A stretch of DNA of 64,000 bases from Pyronema omphalodes (Eukaryota > Ascomycota > Pezizomycetes > Pezizales > Pyronemataceae). This document shows positions 9,754 through 20,323 of the stretch, piece by piece (positions within the stretch are counted from its first letter, which is position 1; every line of letters starts with the position of its first letter). The stretch is taken from positions 55,374-119,373 of the forward strand of contig JAJJXM010000101.1 of the NCBI GenBank assembly GCA_024516155.1, in the 5' to 3' direction. Position numbers and translations under genes: made by a program. Below the pieces are notes generated by a model. The model was not told where the DNA came from. It saw nothing but the letters and a program-made list of their open reading frames with translations, and did no database searches.

Positions 9754-10759
9754 AGAGTCGGAGTGAGGGCGCGTTAATCGTGAGAGGCGTAGACACGCGC
9801 TAGCTTTTTATGGATGGCGTATGGGAACTCCCTGTTCCCGAAACGCGATTCGGCATGCCGGTGATGCCGGTGATGGCGGCGGTGAGCAGGGCCGGCCCGG
9901 GAACATCGTCACACCCGGAAAATCGGACAAAACTTACTTCAGGTCTTTCGATTCAACTATGCAACTATTTCAAGATGAATTTAACACGCCTCCGATAATT
10001 ATATCCAATAATACAGTATTGATTGCTAAGTGGAGGTGCACCGCCGCATCGATTGGAGTCGCAGCCATCCTCCCAAGTCTTTAAAGTGCACCCCCATGTG
10101 ATATGTACACATTTAAATTTCTAAAAGCTCAACTACCCGAGCTCTAATCGATCAAACCGCTACGGCTCGATACTCAAGATATGCCGTTCAATGTAAGTAG
10201 CTAGAATACCCGGTGCCATAGTTATGTGCAACTGTAAACAAATACAGCGACTCTTCAGATCCATGCTTGAGTGTCAGTAGTGTAGAGTTCACGCAAAACT
10301 TAGAGCTATTTTAAATTCTAATGTCTGGGATAATACGGTCGAAGCTCCATAGAAAAACAATCGATTGTCAGTTGAACGTCGATATCAAGTCTTGCGAAGA
10401 TCTAATGCCAAAAAGTCATCTTACAACATATCGATAGACGCTCTCAAGTCGCTACATTACAGTCTCTCCATGAGAAGCTAAATGTTGAAAGATCAGTTTC
10501 TGATAGTCATTTATGCATGTTAAAAAGATCTCATTGATGTTAGAACCAGATGGCCACCGCACTTCGAAAATCCACAACTATTTACATTCAAAGAAACATA
10601 TGGCCCCATATGCACCTGCCATTAAGAATCTGGTTGCCGTCCCCAATTACCGTCAGGCTTCTGAAAAAAAAAATACAACGGCAAGAAACAATCAAACACT
10701 TTCCAGCAAACAATAATAATCCAAGAAGCATAGTAGACAATACACGAGAACGCCGTAAG
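9754..10759. other. intergenic, no supported gene
   Basis: Between the POL12 promoter and the P450 3' end. Short ORFs at 9810-10084 and 10513-10831 overlap in several frames without recognisable content. The second partly shadows the last P450 exon. Confidence 0.5.
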
Positions 10760-12278
10760 TTATGCAGCAATACTCCTTTCTTTGATCCTAGTTCGCATGG
10801 GACCCTTGGGCCTGAAAGTACCCGCGAGTAATGGTGATTCGATGCTTACTTCCGTTCGTTCGGCAGTAATATCAAACTTCCGTAATAGGATGGCGGTAAA
10901 TGTTAAGCCAAGCCTAGACGCCATGTGCCTGCCACCACACAAACTTGTACCTCCTCCGAAAGGTCTGAAGTATGGTGATCGTTCAAGTGCCGGGTTGTTC
11001 AGGAATCGATCCGCGTTAAATTCCTCGGGATTGTGACCCCATATATCTTCTAAAGTTTGTGCAGATCTGTAGTAGCTACTCGTTAGCGGGAGTCAAAAAT
11101 CCATCGAGGAAAAAAATACCTGCTAACACATAGCACAATACTACCCTCCTTGACCTCGTACTCCCCAATCTTTGTATCCCTTAAGACAGATCTTGAACTC
11201 TGCGCCGACCCCGAAACTCTAATACTCTCATTCCAAGCCGCCTTAAAAATGGGACACTCCGTCATCAGATAATCCATATTCGGCTCCCCTCCCTTAAAAG
11301 CTGGCTCAATCTCTTTCCTTACTTTCTCCAACAGATTTTGATCCTGTGAAATCCAGTATGTCGCCCAAGCCGCATGTCTTGGCATATTTGTCGTAAAACC
11401 GAAAACCAGAAATGTGTTCTGAGCCGCTATTTCGTCTAATGTACAGCCCAGCTCAAAGCATTCCATTGCGCGGTCTTTTGTTACTGATGGACCTTCTGTC
11501 TGAGGAATCGTGTAGTATTTTCTGAACATTTCAATGACGGCTTCAAGGTGGGCCGTTTCATTTCGCCGCATCCACCTGGGGAGCCCAGCGGAGAGCTTCA
11601 ACATATCATCATCCAATTTTCTCAAGGTGGAGATGAATCCTGGATTCTCGGCTAATAGACGGGGGCCCCACATGGCGGTCAGGACTGAGGTAGCAATCGC
11701 GGAATAGCTCCACTCGAACAAATCGAGCTCTTCTGTACATTTTGTAAGTGTGGCGATTTGGGACTGCATTGTGGGCAGCATTGAGCGGACTATGTCGGCG
11801 GTTTTTGTGGGTGACATATGAGTTACGAACATGTCGTGTTGAGAGTCTAGAAGAGTTCTAAGGCGTGAAATTGACTCGGGATCGGATGGGTAGTCGCAGC
11901 CCAAGAAGAATGTTTCGACGGTTTTTTCGAAGCTGAGATCAAGTTTGTTGCGGTAAACCGCAGTGATATCGCTAGGATGTGTGAATACGTGGATTCTTCT
12001 TCCGGCTACAACAAAGGTTACTGGTTGTAGGGGGCCGAATATCTTGTGTGCTTGGAGGAGGTGTTTGAAGGCACCGTAAGAGAATGTTGAGGCGAGTCCT
12101 GATTTTCTGGTTAGATGATTTATACAGGTAGAAGAAGATTTAAATCGTTAATACCTATCCATGGTATTTGGTAAGGAAATACCGGTGGTGCTTTCGCTTG
12201 TGGGGTTCGATATCTTCGTACTATCAAGATGATAAGTAGCGAGAGTGCTGATAATGCAAATTCAACGAGGTTTGACAT
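10760..12278 (-). CDS. cytochrome P450 monooxygenase, three exons
   Basis: Exons 12278-12155, 12098-11120 and 11066-10760 give 469 residues. Introns are 12099-12154 (56 nt) and 11067-11119 (53 nt, branch GCTAAC); both preserve frame. An N-terminal membrane anchor (residues about 5-21) precedes basic R-R-Y-R and the P-W-I-G hinge. The K-helix E-S-I-R is at the centre of W-N-E-S-I-R-V-S. The heme loop is F-G-G-G-T-S-L-C-G-G-R, where Cys ligates heme. The I-helix reads F-G-F-T-T-N-M, lacking the usual acidic residue before Thr, as in CYP7/CYP8-like enzymes. I infer an ER-bound sterol, lipid or xenobiotic enzyme; substrate is unknown. No biosynthetic cluster partner adjoins it. Confidence 0.9.
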
Positions 12279-15200
12279 TGCAATGTGTGACTTTGTGATA
12301 CTGAGGATGGAGATGGATAGATGTGAATCGAGATCGAAATGGGCAGGATATCCAGATGCTTAAATACCAGTGTCTCGATCTTGTTTTACATTGAAAACAC
12401 ACGTGGGTTGCAACTTATAGAATATTCCCCAATGTAGCGATGAATCGTTACCGTTACACACAGAATCGATGTTCAGTTTGCACCTTTAAACTACACTTCC
12501 GACCATCACAGAAGTTTTCACGTGTTCTGTAGAGGGTGGCTATGGAGATGAAAGCGAGAAGTAGAAAAACGGCTAGTAAATGCGCTAAACAGATAGGCCA
12601 CCGATTATTCTTGTAACGATGTTTGTATAAACACTGGGCCATATTTCTGTCATCTTAGATCATACAAAACAGCGCCACCCAATTCCAAGATAATTCCTGA
12701 CACAGGTTCGTTTTTCCGTAAGAGTGCTTAGTCAAACATACGCTGCGTCACCATATATTGAGATAGAATACATAGAAAATAATCTGGCTCACCAGAAGCT
12801 CGGATGGACTAGAGGTCTACAAGTTGAGCGTCGTAGAAAATCTCACTATGATGCCATTGTACGACTCATTAACACGGGTGCGGGGCTCATACCAAATGTT
12901 ACCCAAGAGGACTCGTTAGTTGTACGGGATCTATGTACACAGCCATGCATGTTTGCCACTGTGATTCAGATTGGATATCCTATAATCCCTGACGCCTAGT
13001 AACGGTTGTACGCAGTAATACACAGTACCGAAGCTCGAGGGTGTCTCGATGTATTTGGTACCGGAGCTTCGTTCAAGCTGTATTATGCACAGTCGAAACG
13101 CTACTAGACTTTAATTAATGAACCAGAGTGTATCTGAGATATTGTACCTCTAGTAGTATCTAGGGTTTCAGCCTTTAAAAATTACAAATTCTAAGGTACG
13201 GATATCCCTGAAAATCAAGCATATGCTGCCTTTCAATGACGTTGGACACTATGAATTGAGCACGTGCGTAACAGATCGGTGAAGGAGATATTGCATATCT
13301 TATGACCGTAGTCAAACGTCACGATGTAACGAAGTAACATGCATTTTCACGTCCCTATCTAAGAGTGGCAGTGAATCAAGTTTGCAAATGGTCATGAGTC
13401 ACAAGTATTCAAGATAACGTCCGGATCTGTTTACATTGTTGAGCTGAGGGTTGAGCGTAGGTGGGAGAATATGTTGGATTAAGATGTGTACGAGGTAAGA
13501 GCTGAGATTGTTACATTTTTAGTAGCATATTAGAACGAAGTTTAACCATGGATACCCACTTTGACGCTAATAATGTCGGCAGTTACGGCAGTTAAGCCTA
13601 ATAATCCGCTTTAGTAAAGCCATATTCTCACTGCTAATTAGGCACAGTTGGTAACCGTCAGAAGTTTCCGTCGCGGTGGTTCCAAATGCTCCATGTTTCC
13701 AATCTCCTGGGAATAGTTGTACAAAATAAAGATTTCCCCATACGTTGGCTCCAAACCTTCTCCACCATGAATACCCACTTCTCCGGCTTCACCTGATGAA
13801 TCTGGAATAAAGCCTAATCATAGCCGGTCACCCTTGATACCCACAACGCTTGTACATTCCAGAAGTCATCCGAACCTCCCGCAATATCACTCCCCACAGT
13901 GGCAACGGCTACTTGTCCGTGTGAAAGTCATAACGTGTCGAAATATGGAGTTCGGATGTAACCCTGTGCCTCAGTATCTTTTAATTTGCTTTTGTTCGTC
14001 TGTCTCAAGGCTGACCAGCCAGATTCTCCAATACCCGAAAAACATCCGCACATCGTTCGAACATGATTATCTGCAAAGACTATAGTATACAGGGGTATTA
14101 TTGACTATTGTTTACTAAGTTTTTTTGATTAATATAGATAGTCATGCAGGTTTTCTATAAATACATGCATAGGGATCGTCTAGATGCGTGTTTTGGACGT
14201 TTGAAACGGATGAAGGGCAATTCCATATACCCGACGCGAAGTGCACAAGATCCAGACCCCCACATCTCGGCAAATTCTCAACAGCCAAGCGCTTATTATT
14301 CTATGTAAGTGTTTTTTTGCACATTTTTGAATTTGAAAATCGCTTGAAAACGACCATAAATGCCCTTCAGTGGCGTAAAGGTTCTCATATCGAGTGATAA
14401 TGCGTGTGTATGATTCGAGTGATCGCAGCCCAAATTGCACGTTCTTTACAATCATTACATACATAGTTAGACAAAGCCATAACTTTTGTTATCTGAACCT
14501 AAGTATTTTACTGATTGAGTTGTTCCTCATATCGTTATTAACTATAGATATGGTCTCACAACATGGATTTTGCGGGATGAAAAGAAAATAGCAACCAGGC
14601 CATTGGGCCTGGATTCAGTGAGCTTGGAAATATGCTTACGACCTATTACCCAATGCGGCTTTTTCCGTTGGGCTTATCGACAACAAACACTACCTGAGCC
14701 GAGCTATCGCTACTGCAGGACTGAGTTGTTTTGTTTAAGGTTAATAGTTCACCAATATTATTGATTTGGCGTCTCTGCGGCGACGATATAAAGTATATCA
14801 TATTGTTGATACTCTAGAAACTATAATTCCCTCGGTAAAACGCTAATAAACAACAGAGCTTTTAGGCTTTGCGAGCATCACGTGCTTTCTGTCGTGTTTG
14901 CGTACTTTGACGTACAGACGCACTTCGGTACCCCGCATCATCCGATGGAATACGATCGATACCTAATAAGTAGGATTTGACGTGTTTGTTACATCGTCTA
15001 TCCTAATTCAACAAATTAAAGAACACCCCATTTAATCTGACAGAACACATCAGTGATACAGAATATTCCTTGGCTTGGTCAAGCCTTGGACGACATAGCT
15101 ACAATGAACCCCTAAAATTCTGATAGCAGTTTCATGCAAATCCGTGACTTTAACACAGATTTATGGTACATGATGTATCATCAGGTTTCAGTCATGGCTC

Positions 15201-16145
15201 AACAAGAATTCAAACTGAAGATTGTGGCAGGTGTGCAGTACAGTCGACTGTAGTGTAAGACCAAACCATCGAATTCTTCAACGGAAAAAAGCAGTGATAA
15301 TTTACCGACAGTAGATATTTGATTATCGTAAGCTTACCTTAATCTATTTCTACCGGTACAATATTCTTGCGTCTATTAAAACGTGTGCTTACATTCCCAT
15401 TTTCAAAGTTCAATCTCCGGCTCAACGGCATCGGAATTTCACGGATTGACAATAATTAAAGCAAAACAGAATATATCCATTCCGGCGGCTCACGGTATGT
15501 AGGGAGTTGACACTCCACAGTCATATGTATCGAGCATAGTTTGCATTCGGGTTACCGAGCGGCTAAAACAGCGTCAGTTATGTTATTAATTTAAACAAAC
15601 ATCGCTAAAGCAATAATTATGAGACTAGCGCTCCGGGATGGGGCTCATACGGCGATAAGTCCACTGAATTCGTACATATCTCTGTAGCATTTGATAATTC
15701 GATGCGGTTTACCGATTACCAGAAGCAAGATTCTAAGACAGTGTATGCTCCCGAGACCCGAATGAATACGAGCCGAAGTGCAAAATACAGCATTGAAAAC
15801 GTGGATAGAATTATTACGAGTATTAAATTCCGGTAAAATGGAAACAGATCGATTGCAGGAATTTCAAGGGACCCTATTATCATACATTTCACCTGGATCT
15901 GTATATCCTAAACTTCACGTGAGCTCTGAAGACTGCAGCTTCCAATCCGGATAAACTCCCAATCCCCTGGGAGCTGCGCATGAACGACGTCCACACAACC
16001 ATCCAACCAACCACCATGCAGCATCAACCGCAGCCGCAGCAAACCCCTGTAGCCACATCACAGGGTATCTACCTGCCGCAACAACCTCACTCCACTTCAC
16101 TTCGTATCGCCTCTGCACCAAATCCGCCACATACCGCCAAAAAAC
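12279..16145. other. 3.9-kb gene-poor stretch
   Basis: AT-rich sequence with no ORF carrying recognisable content. The longest candidates (62 codons at 12454-12642 on -, 91 at 12724-12999, 83 at 13834-14085, 94 at 14180-14464 on -, 89 at 15980-16249) look random and overlap in several frames. The piece next to 12278 should contain the P450 promoter; that next to 16145 should contain the promoter of the secreted-protein gene. I saw no transposon termini here. Confidence 0.5.
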
Positions 16146-16973
16146 ATGTCTTTCCTCAGCACTCTTCTCTTCCTCCCGCTTATCTCAGCTTTCACACCTA
16201 CCCCCGCTCCTCCCTCCTTCCCCGCCTCTACCGAAACTCCCTTCTGTAATCGCACCGGCACCCTCACATACACCTACCCCTACGGCCCATTATTCGTCGA
16301 ACACAGCTATGTCTGCAACTTCGAAGCCGTCCCTGTATCCTCCGATAGTTCATCCAATCCTACTCCGGACCTGGAGCCTCTAAATATCCCCGCACCTTTC
16401 TCCCACCCCGGAGGACAACGCGGCAGTGATCCCGATATCATATCTCTCGGCCGCCTAGAAAGCGAAGCTGATTCCTATAAGCGCATGTTACAAGAATCTA
16501 TCACGCCTAAGATCCGGATCCCTTCTTACGGATGTGATCTCTTCACACCCTCTCATCGATTACCGATTGATAAATGGAGTAACTTATTTTGGGGCCTCAG
16601 GACGCTGACTAATGTTACTTGTATTGATCCAGGAGAGGTAAGGGAGTATACGGATATTCAGAGAGATTGGACGGCGGATTGGAGGCTGGTTGTTAGTAAT
16701 CGGGGGAAGGAGAGGGAATGCTTTTGGTGGACGGAGTTGGCGAACATTGGGGAGGCGTTGCATTATGTTTGCTATTTCTCAGAGCTGGGAACGGGTCTGA
16801 GGGAACAGACGGGAGGAAGAGAGGCGGTCGCTTGGGGAAGGAAGGAGGATTTGAGGTTTTGTGTTAGGTATTCGGAGAAGGGGTGGGGTCAGGATATTTG
16901 GAGGGAACGATGCCTGGGTACTGTGGAGAAAGAGAAGAAAATTGATAGCAGGGTGCCAGATCAAGAGCTTTGA
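16146..16973 (+). CDS. predicted secreted protein, function unknown
   Basis: Single-exon ORF of 275 residues from ATG at 16146 (upstream AAAAC). Residues 1-16 form a signal peptide with hydrophobic core L-S-T-L-L-F-L-P-L-I-S-A. The mature part is Pro-rich at the start, contains potential N-glycosylation sites N-R-T and N-V-T, and has several scattered cysteines and Trp-rich stretches (C-F-W-W-T, W-R-E-R-C). I infer a disulfide-bonded extracellular protein. I recognise no family. Codon use is balanced, the frame is long, and no overlapping frame competes strongly, so the gene call is reasonable. A single-copy tRNA-Val lies 560 bp downstream on the other strand. Confidence 0.72.
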   Translation: MSFLSTLLFLPLISAFTPTPAPPSFPASTETPFCNRTGTLTYTYPYGPLFVEHSYVCNFEAVPVSSDSSSNPTPDLEPLNIPAPFSHPGGQRGSDPDIISLGRLESEADSYKRMLQESITPKIRIPSYGCDLFTPSHRLPIDKWSNLFWGLRTLTNVTCIDPGEVREYTDIQRDWTADWRLVVSNRGKERECFWWTELANIGEALHYVCYFSELGTGLREQTGGREAVAWGRKEDLRFCVRYSEKGWGQDIWRERCLGTVEKEKKIDSRVPDQEL

Positions 16974-17534
16974 CGGCGTTGAGTTGACGGAGTTTAGTTG
17001 ATGGCGTATGCTTGATGTTTAATGTTTGTTTGTTTGTTTGTTCGTTTGATTTTTCTAGAAGCCGTCTGCATTCCAATTTCGCTTTGTTACCGTTCAGTTC
17101 CTGCCACAAATCTGATCTTAACGACGTTCTGTTCATGATTTTCGATATTGGTCGGTATGTATGTACTGGTACTATTTTGAGCTCAAATATATGTATCTTG
17201 TGTTATATGGCACCATATCCCATCAAATTTCCCCATCAACGTTACCCGCATCAAAACGGCCTCGGTAACTGCTGACGGGATCGGCACCATAACTATTTTT
17301 GCTGACCAGCGGCCGCGCGGCCCTAAGCGCCGGCCACCACAGCCATAATAGCCGCGCCACAGCGGCGACAGTGGCAGCAACAGTAACAGTGATAGTGATA
17401 GTGATGGTGACGTAACTTATGCCCCTTGTACTCCCTGTACTCCTGTTACTCGTGCTCACACGCTGATTTCTTGCTGACGAAGTTTACAACGCCTTGAGAA
17501 ATTGGGGAAAAAGGAAAATCCGAGGAAAAAAAGA
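16974..17534. other. intergenic, no supported gene
   Basis: Includes a TTTG/GTTT repeat run at about 17026-17046 and a GC-rich stretch at about 17300-17350 rich in GGCCGC/GCCGCG, followed by GTGATA repeats (17388-17408). No coding content was accepted. Confidence 0.5.
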
Positions 17535-17608
17535 TGATTTCACCCAGGCTCGATCTGGGGACCTTCAGTGTGTTAGACTGATGTGATAACCAACTACACC
17601 ATGAAACC
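17535..17608 (-). tRNA. tRNA-Val (anticodon AAC), inverted copy
   Basis: Reverse complement is identical to the tRNA at 549-622: acceptor GGTTTCA/TGAAATC, anticodon loop CTAACAC, 74 nt, no intron. A T-rich tract follows on the transcribed strand (complement of 17510-17534). The homology with the first copy continues upstream of the tRNA. Confidence 0.93.
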
Positions 17609-17735
17609 ATTTTGTTGTTGGAAATTTAAAACTCAGTAATATAAAGTTACTGTGATGGTTATCGGTCATTGAGGATAGGTATTGGTCATTGGGGATGGGT
17701 ATTGGGGGATGGAGAGAGGGTTCATCAGCGCTTGA
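17535..17735 (-). repeat. inverted duplicate of the tRNA-Val region at about 455-622
   Basis: Beyond the tRNA, the 5' flank (17609-17735) aligns with the reverse complement of about 455-548: both have AATACCCATCCTCAATAACC and a nearby CCATCCTCCAATACCCAT-like motif, with small gaps. The duplication therefore covered tRNA plus about 100 bp of promoter-side flank. The 7-bp array next to the first copy is absent here. Confidence 0.75.
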
Positions 17736-18110
17736 GCGGACATTTCTAGATCCTCAAATATCTAGTATTCTGATATCATAGAAACCTATGTTCTATGTCA
17801 ATCTAGCTGGAAACAAAAACGACGGCCATTCTATACCCCATACTGAGGGCAATATATGCACTCCCGTTACAAACAGAAGCCACTAGTTACAGTTTGCCAG
17901 CAAGATGACGCCGACAAGAAAGTTATATACCCTAAGGCAAATTGTAATTCGAGGAAGAAGTAATCTGAACAGGTGGACGCAGTGCCCCTGATTAAAGTAA
18001 AGGGTTCTCAGTGAGCTTGTATCATAGACTTTTGTCGTGAGGAAGAATTAAGATGTCTCTTCGCCTTTGCTAGCGCTTTGCATATGTGATTCGGTGTCTC
18101 CATATATATG
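17736..18110. other. intergenic, no supported gene
   Basis: No ORF or repeat stands out between the tRNA-Val flank and the LTR-like sequence. Confidence 0.5.
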
Positions 18111-18230
18111 TGTTGAAAAAGGACGTTTAGATCCTGTTGTTGCCTGTAGAGCTATTGTTCTTGGCGCATTAGCGTGAAACACAACTTCTTTTATACTTTA
18201 TCTTTCTTTTCGTTCCATCATTTTTCAACA
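18111..18230 (+). repeat. possible 120-bp LTR of a degraded copia element
   Basis: Starts TGTTGAAAAA and ends TTTTTCAACA, so its ends are 10-bp perfect inverted repeats with TG..CA termini, typical of short copia LTRs. It lies 14 bp before the start of a copia Gag ORF. No second copy was found in the window, so this rests on termini and position only. Confidence 0.5.
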
Positions 18231-18244
18231 CTTTACTATCAGCT

Positions 18245-18862
18245 ATGGGCAACCCCGACATCTTCAAGCATTCCAAAGGCTCTTTCTCGCGTCTCACTTT
18301 CACCAATTATGCTGCTTGGAAACTGAACATGCGACGAATTCTTCGAGCCATCATGGCCTGGGACATCGTCGAGGGTCGAGAATCAATCCCCCCACTCGCT
18401 CTAGCCGGAGCGAATCAAGAAGAACAAACTGCTGCCGAGCTCAAGAGAGCTAACTATATCCAGCGACGCGAGGATGCTGCCGCGGCTATCTTCAACGCCT
18501 GTTCTGACAGCGTCCGCATCTTTCTCGGTGACTCTGATGACCCTGAAGACATGTGGTTGACGCTTAACAAGATGTGTAATACTGCCAATAAGCAAGCTGG
18601 ACAGCTGAATCTACGTAATGAGTTTAGGGCGGCCCGGCGTGTACCTGGTGCACCAATTATGGAGTATTTCACCAAATTACTGGAAATCCGCAACCAGGTC
18701 GCCGGCACACGCTACGCGATCTCTAACTACGACTTCAAAGTCCACATTTTGGACACTCTTCCTGCGGAATTCTCCACGATAAGACTTTTTCTCTGTGTGG
18801 ATATCGACGACGATGCTAGTACCCTGTATGAGATGATGGTAAACCTACGGGATTACGAATAA
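18245..18862 (+). CDS. Ty1/copia Gag (UBN2-type), orphan
   Basis: A 205-residue ORF resembling copia Gag: F-T-N-Y-A-A-W-K-L-N-M near residue 21, D-I-V-E-G-R-E, the L-N-L-R-N-E-F core and I-M-E-Y-F-T-K-L-L-E. It corresponds to the shell-forming region of retrotransposon Gag and is distinct in sequence from Copia-1 Gag. It ends before any zinc knuckle. No protease, integrase or RT follows, so it cannot move on its own. It is probably a relic of a deleted element, with the LTR-like 18111-18230 as its 5' LTR. A domesticated gag gene is a less likely alternative. Confidence 0.75.
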   Translation: MGNPDIFKHSKGSFSRLTFTNYAAWKLNMRRILRAIMAWDIVEGRESIPPLALAGANQEEQTAAELKRANYIQRREDAAAAIFNACSDSVRIFLGDSDDPEDMWLTLNKMCNTANKQAGQLNLRNEFRAARRVPGAPIMEYFTKLLEIRNQVAGTRYAISNYDFKVHILDTLPAEFSTIRLFLCVDIDDDASTLYEMMVNLRDYE

Positions 18863-18865
18863 GAC

Positions 18866-19246
18866 ATGGCATTGCAAGCAATATCTGACCAGGAAACAAA
18901 TTTCTACAATTCCCATAACAAACATGACTCAACTAACCGCCCAGGACGTGGGGGAGGTATGAGTTCTAGCAGCAAGCGCAGCAAGCGCAAACATCGAGAC
19001 CCCTTCGAAGACATCGCTCTGGTTCGTAAAATACGCGCAACCACAGAAAAAGTATTCGCCGTACTAATGAGTGACATAGTAAAAATCGATTGTGCAGTAC
19101 CATCACGCTGGTATGTCTTTCAACCCAATAAGAACGAAGCTAGATGCAGTTTTTACAATTTCTTTGCTCATTTTTTATTTTTATTTTTAATTTTCCTTTT
19201 CTTTCATATCGCATCACTATTTAAGTCCACCTTGCTCTGGATATGA
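18866..19246 (+). pseudogene. degraded continuation of the copia Gag relic
   Basis: A 126-codon ORF begins 4 nt after the Gag stop in another frame. Its first half is Gly/Ser/Lys-rich (R-P-G-R-G-G-G-M, S-K-R-S-K-R-K), as in the linker before a Gag zinc knuckle, then becomes a hydrophobic random-looking tail. I read this as decayed Gag 3' sequence; no cysteine knuckle survives. Confidence 0.45.
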
Positions 19247-19249
19247 ATC

Positions 19250-20323
19250 GGGGAGAATTTAATAAGGGACAAGGAAAGTGGTCTAGAGATACTTTGTCTA
19301 TATTCTAAAAGTCTAGGCTATAAGTATGGGATGCTGTTTCAAATGTTACTCCTGATCTGTCCTGGACAGCGGGCTTTTTTTGTATCCTGAAAATCATGTT
19401 CCTAAACCGATGATTTATATGACCGCTTTCATCCGTAAAAGGTTCCCAAATTAATCAAACATCATGAATACAACTTAATTCAACACAAAGAGCTATCTAT
19501 AGTACACACTTTTTCGTGGATATAAAAAAAATTGAAGCAAAAAAAGAAACAAACAAGAAAATATCTACAACGCTTCGAACAATCGACCTATCTCAAATCA
19601 AGACACCTGAGTCAGACATGATTTCCCAGATGGAACCGCAAACACAGAGGACCCTGAACTGCAACTCTTGACATGTGGCCATGGCGTTCGATACGGCTAA
19701 TGATATCAGATATTAGATATCTGATATCACACTTCGATTATCGATAATGCGAAAAAATGATGTTTACCCCATATACCGATATATCCACAAGAAAAACATG
19801 GATGTTTTTTGGCCAAGGTGTATATTACTCATAGGGACCATAACTTACTGGGTAGAGTGATGATAGTAGTTCGTATACCCGGGCTTGGACTCATATGTAG
19901 TAAGTCATTGTTTATCACTCGTGAGGGTGTGATAAGAGGGATGTGAAACATAAAATAGATTTTAGGTTGAGCTGAATGTACGTTGTAAATATTCAGTGCT
20001 GTAAGGTTATGCTTGTAGATACATGTCATGAGGTATTACGTTTTTAATGGGTTTCTAATTTTTGTGTCACGTACTGCTACTTCTGATAACTCTCTCGCCA
20101 TAATCAAAAATGTGTGGATAATACACGTTACACGTAGGGAAATAGAACTAATTACAGGTAAAGTAACTGCCAGCAGGGTCATGCCATATGTGAGAGGGAG
20201 GATTACAAAGCGGGTTCCTACATCGTACGAGAAACGTAGACTGATATTTCACCAGTAAAACATTTTTGGTTCTTAGTAGGTCCATTAGGTAGCAACATCT
20301 AAAAATTTGTCCGGCGTCCGATG
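19250..20323. other. intergenic, no supported gene
   Basis: AT-rich, with A-runs and short ORFs of 66 and 76 codons lacking recognisable content. An 18-bp region around 19709-19727 is rich in ATCAGATAT-like palindromic motifs. Confidence 0.5.

Noticed and set aside
12454..12999. 62- and 91-codon ORFs, the first with a hydrophobic segment
   Set aside because: Isolated, AT-rich, no family resemblance; hydrophobic stretches are common in random AT-rich frames.
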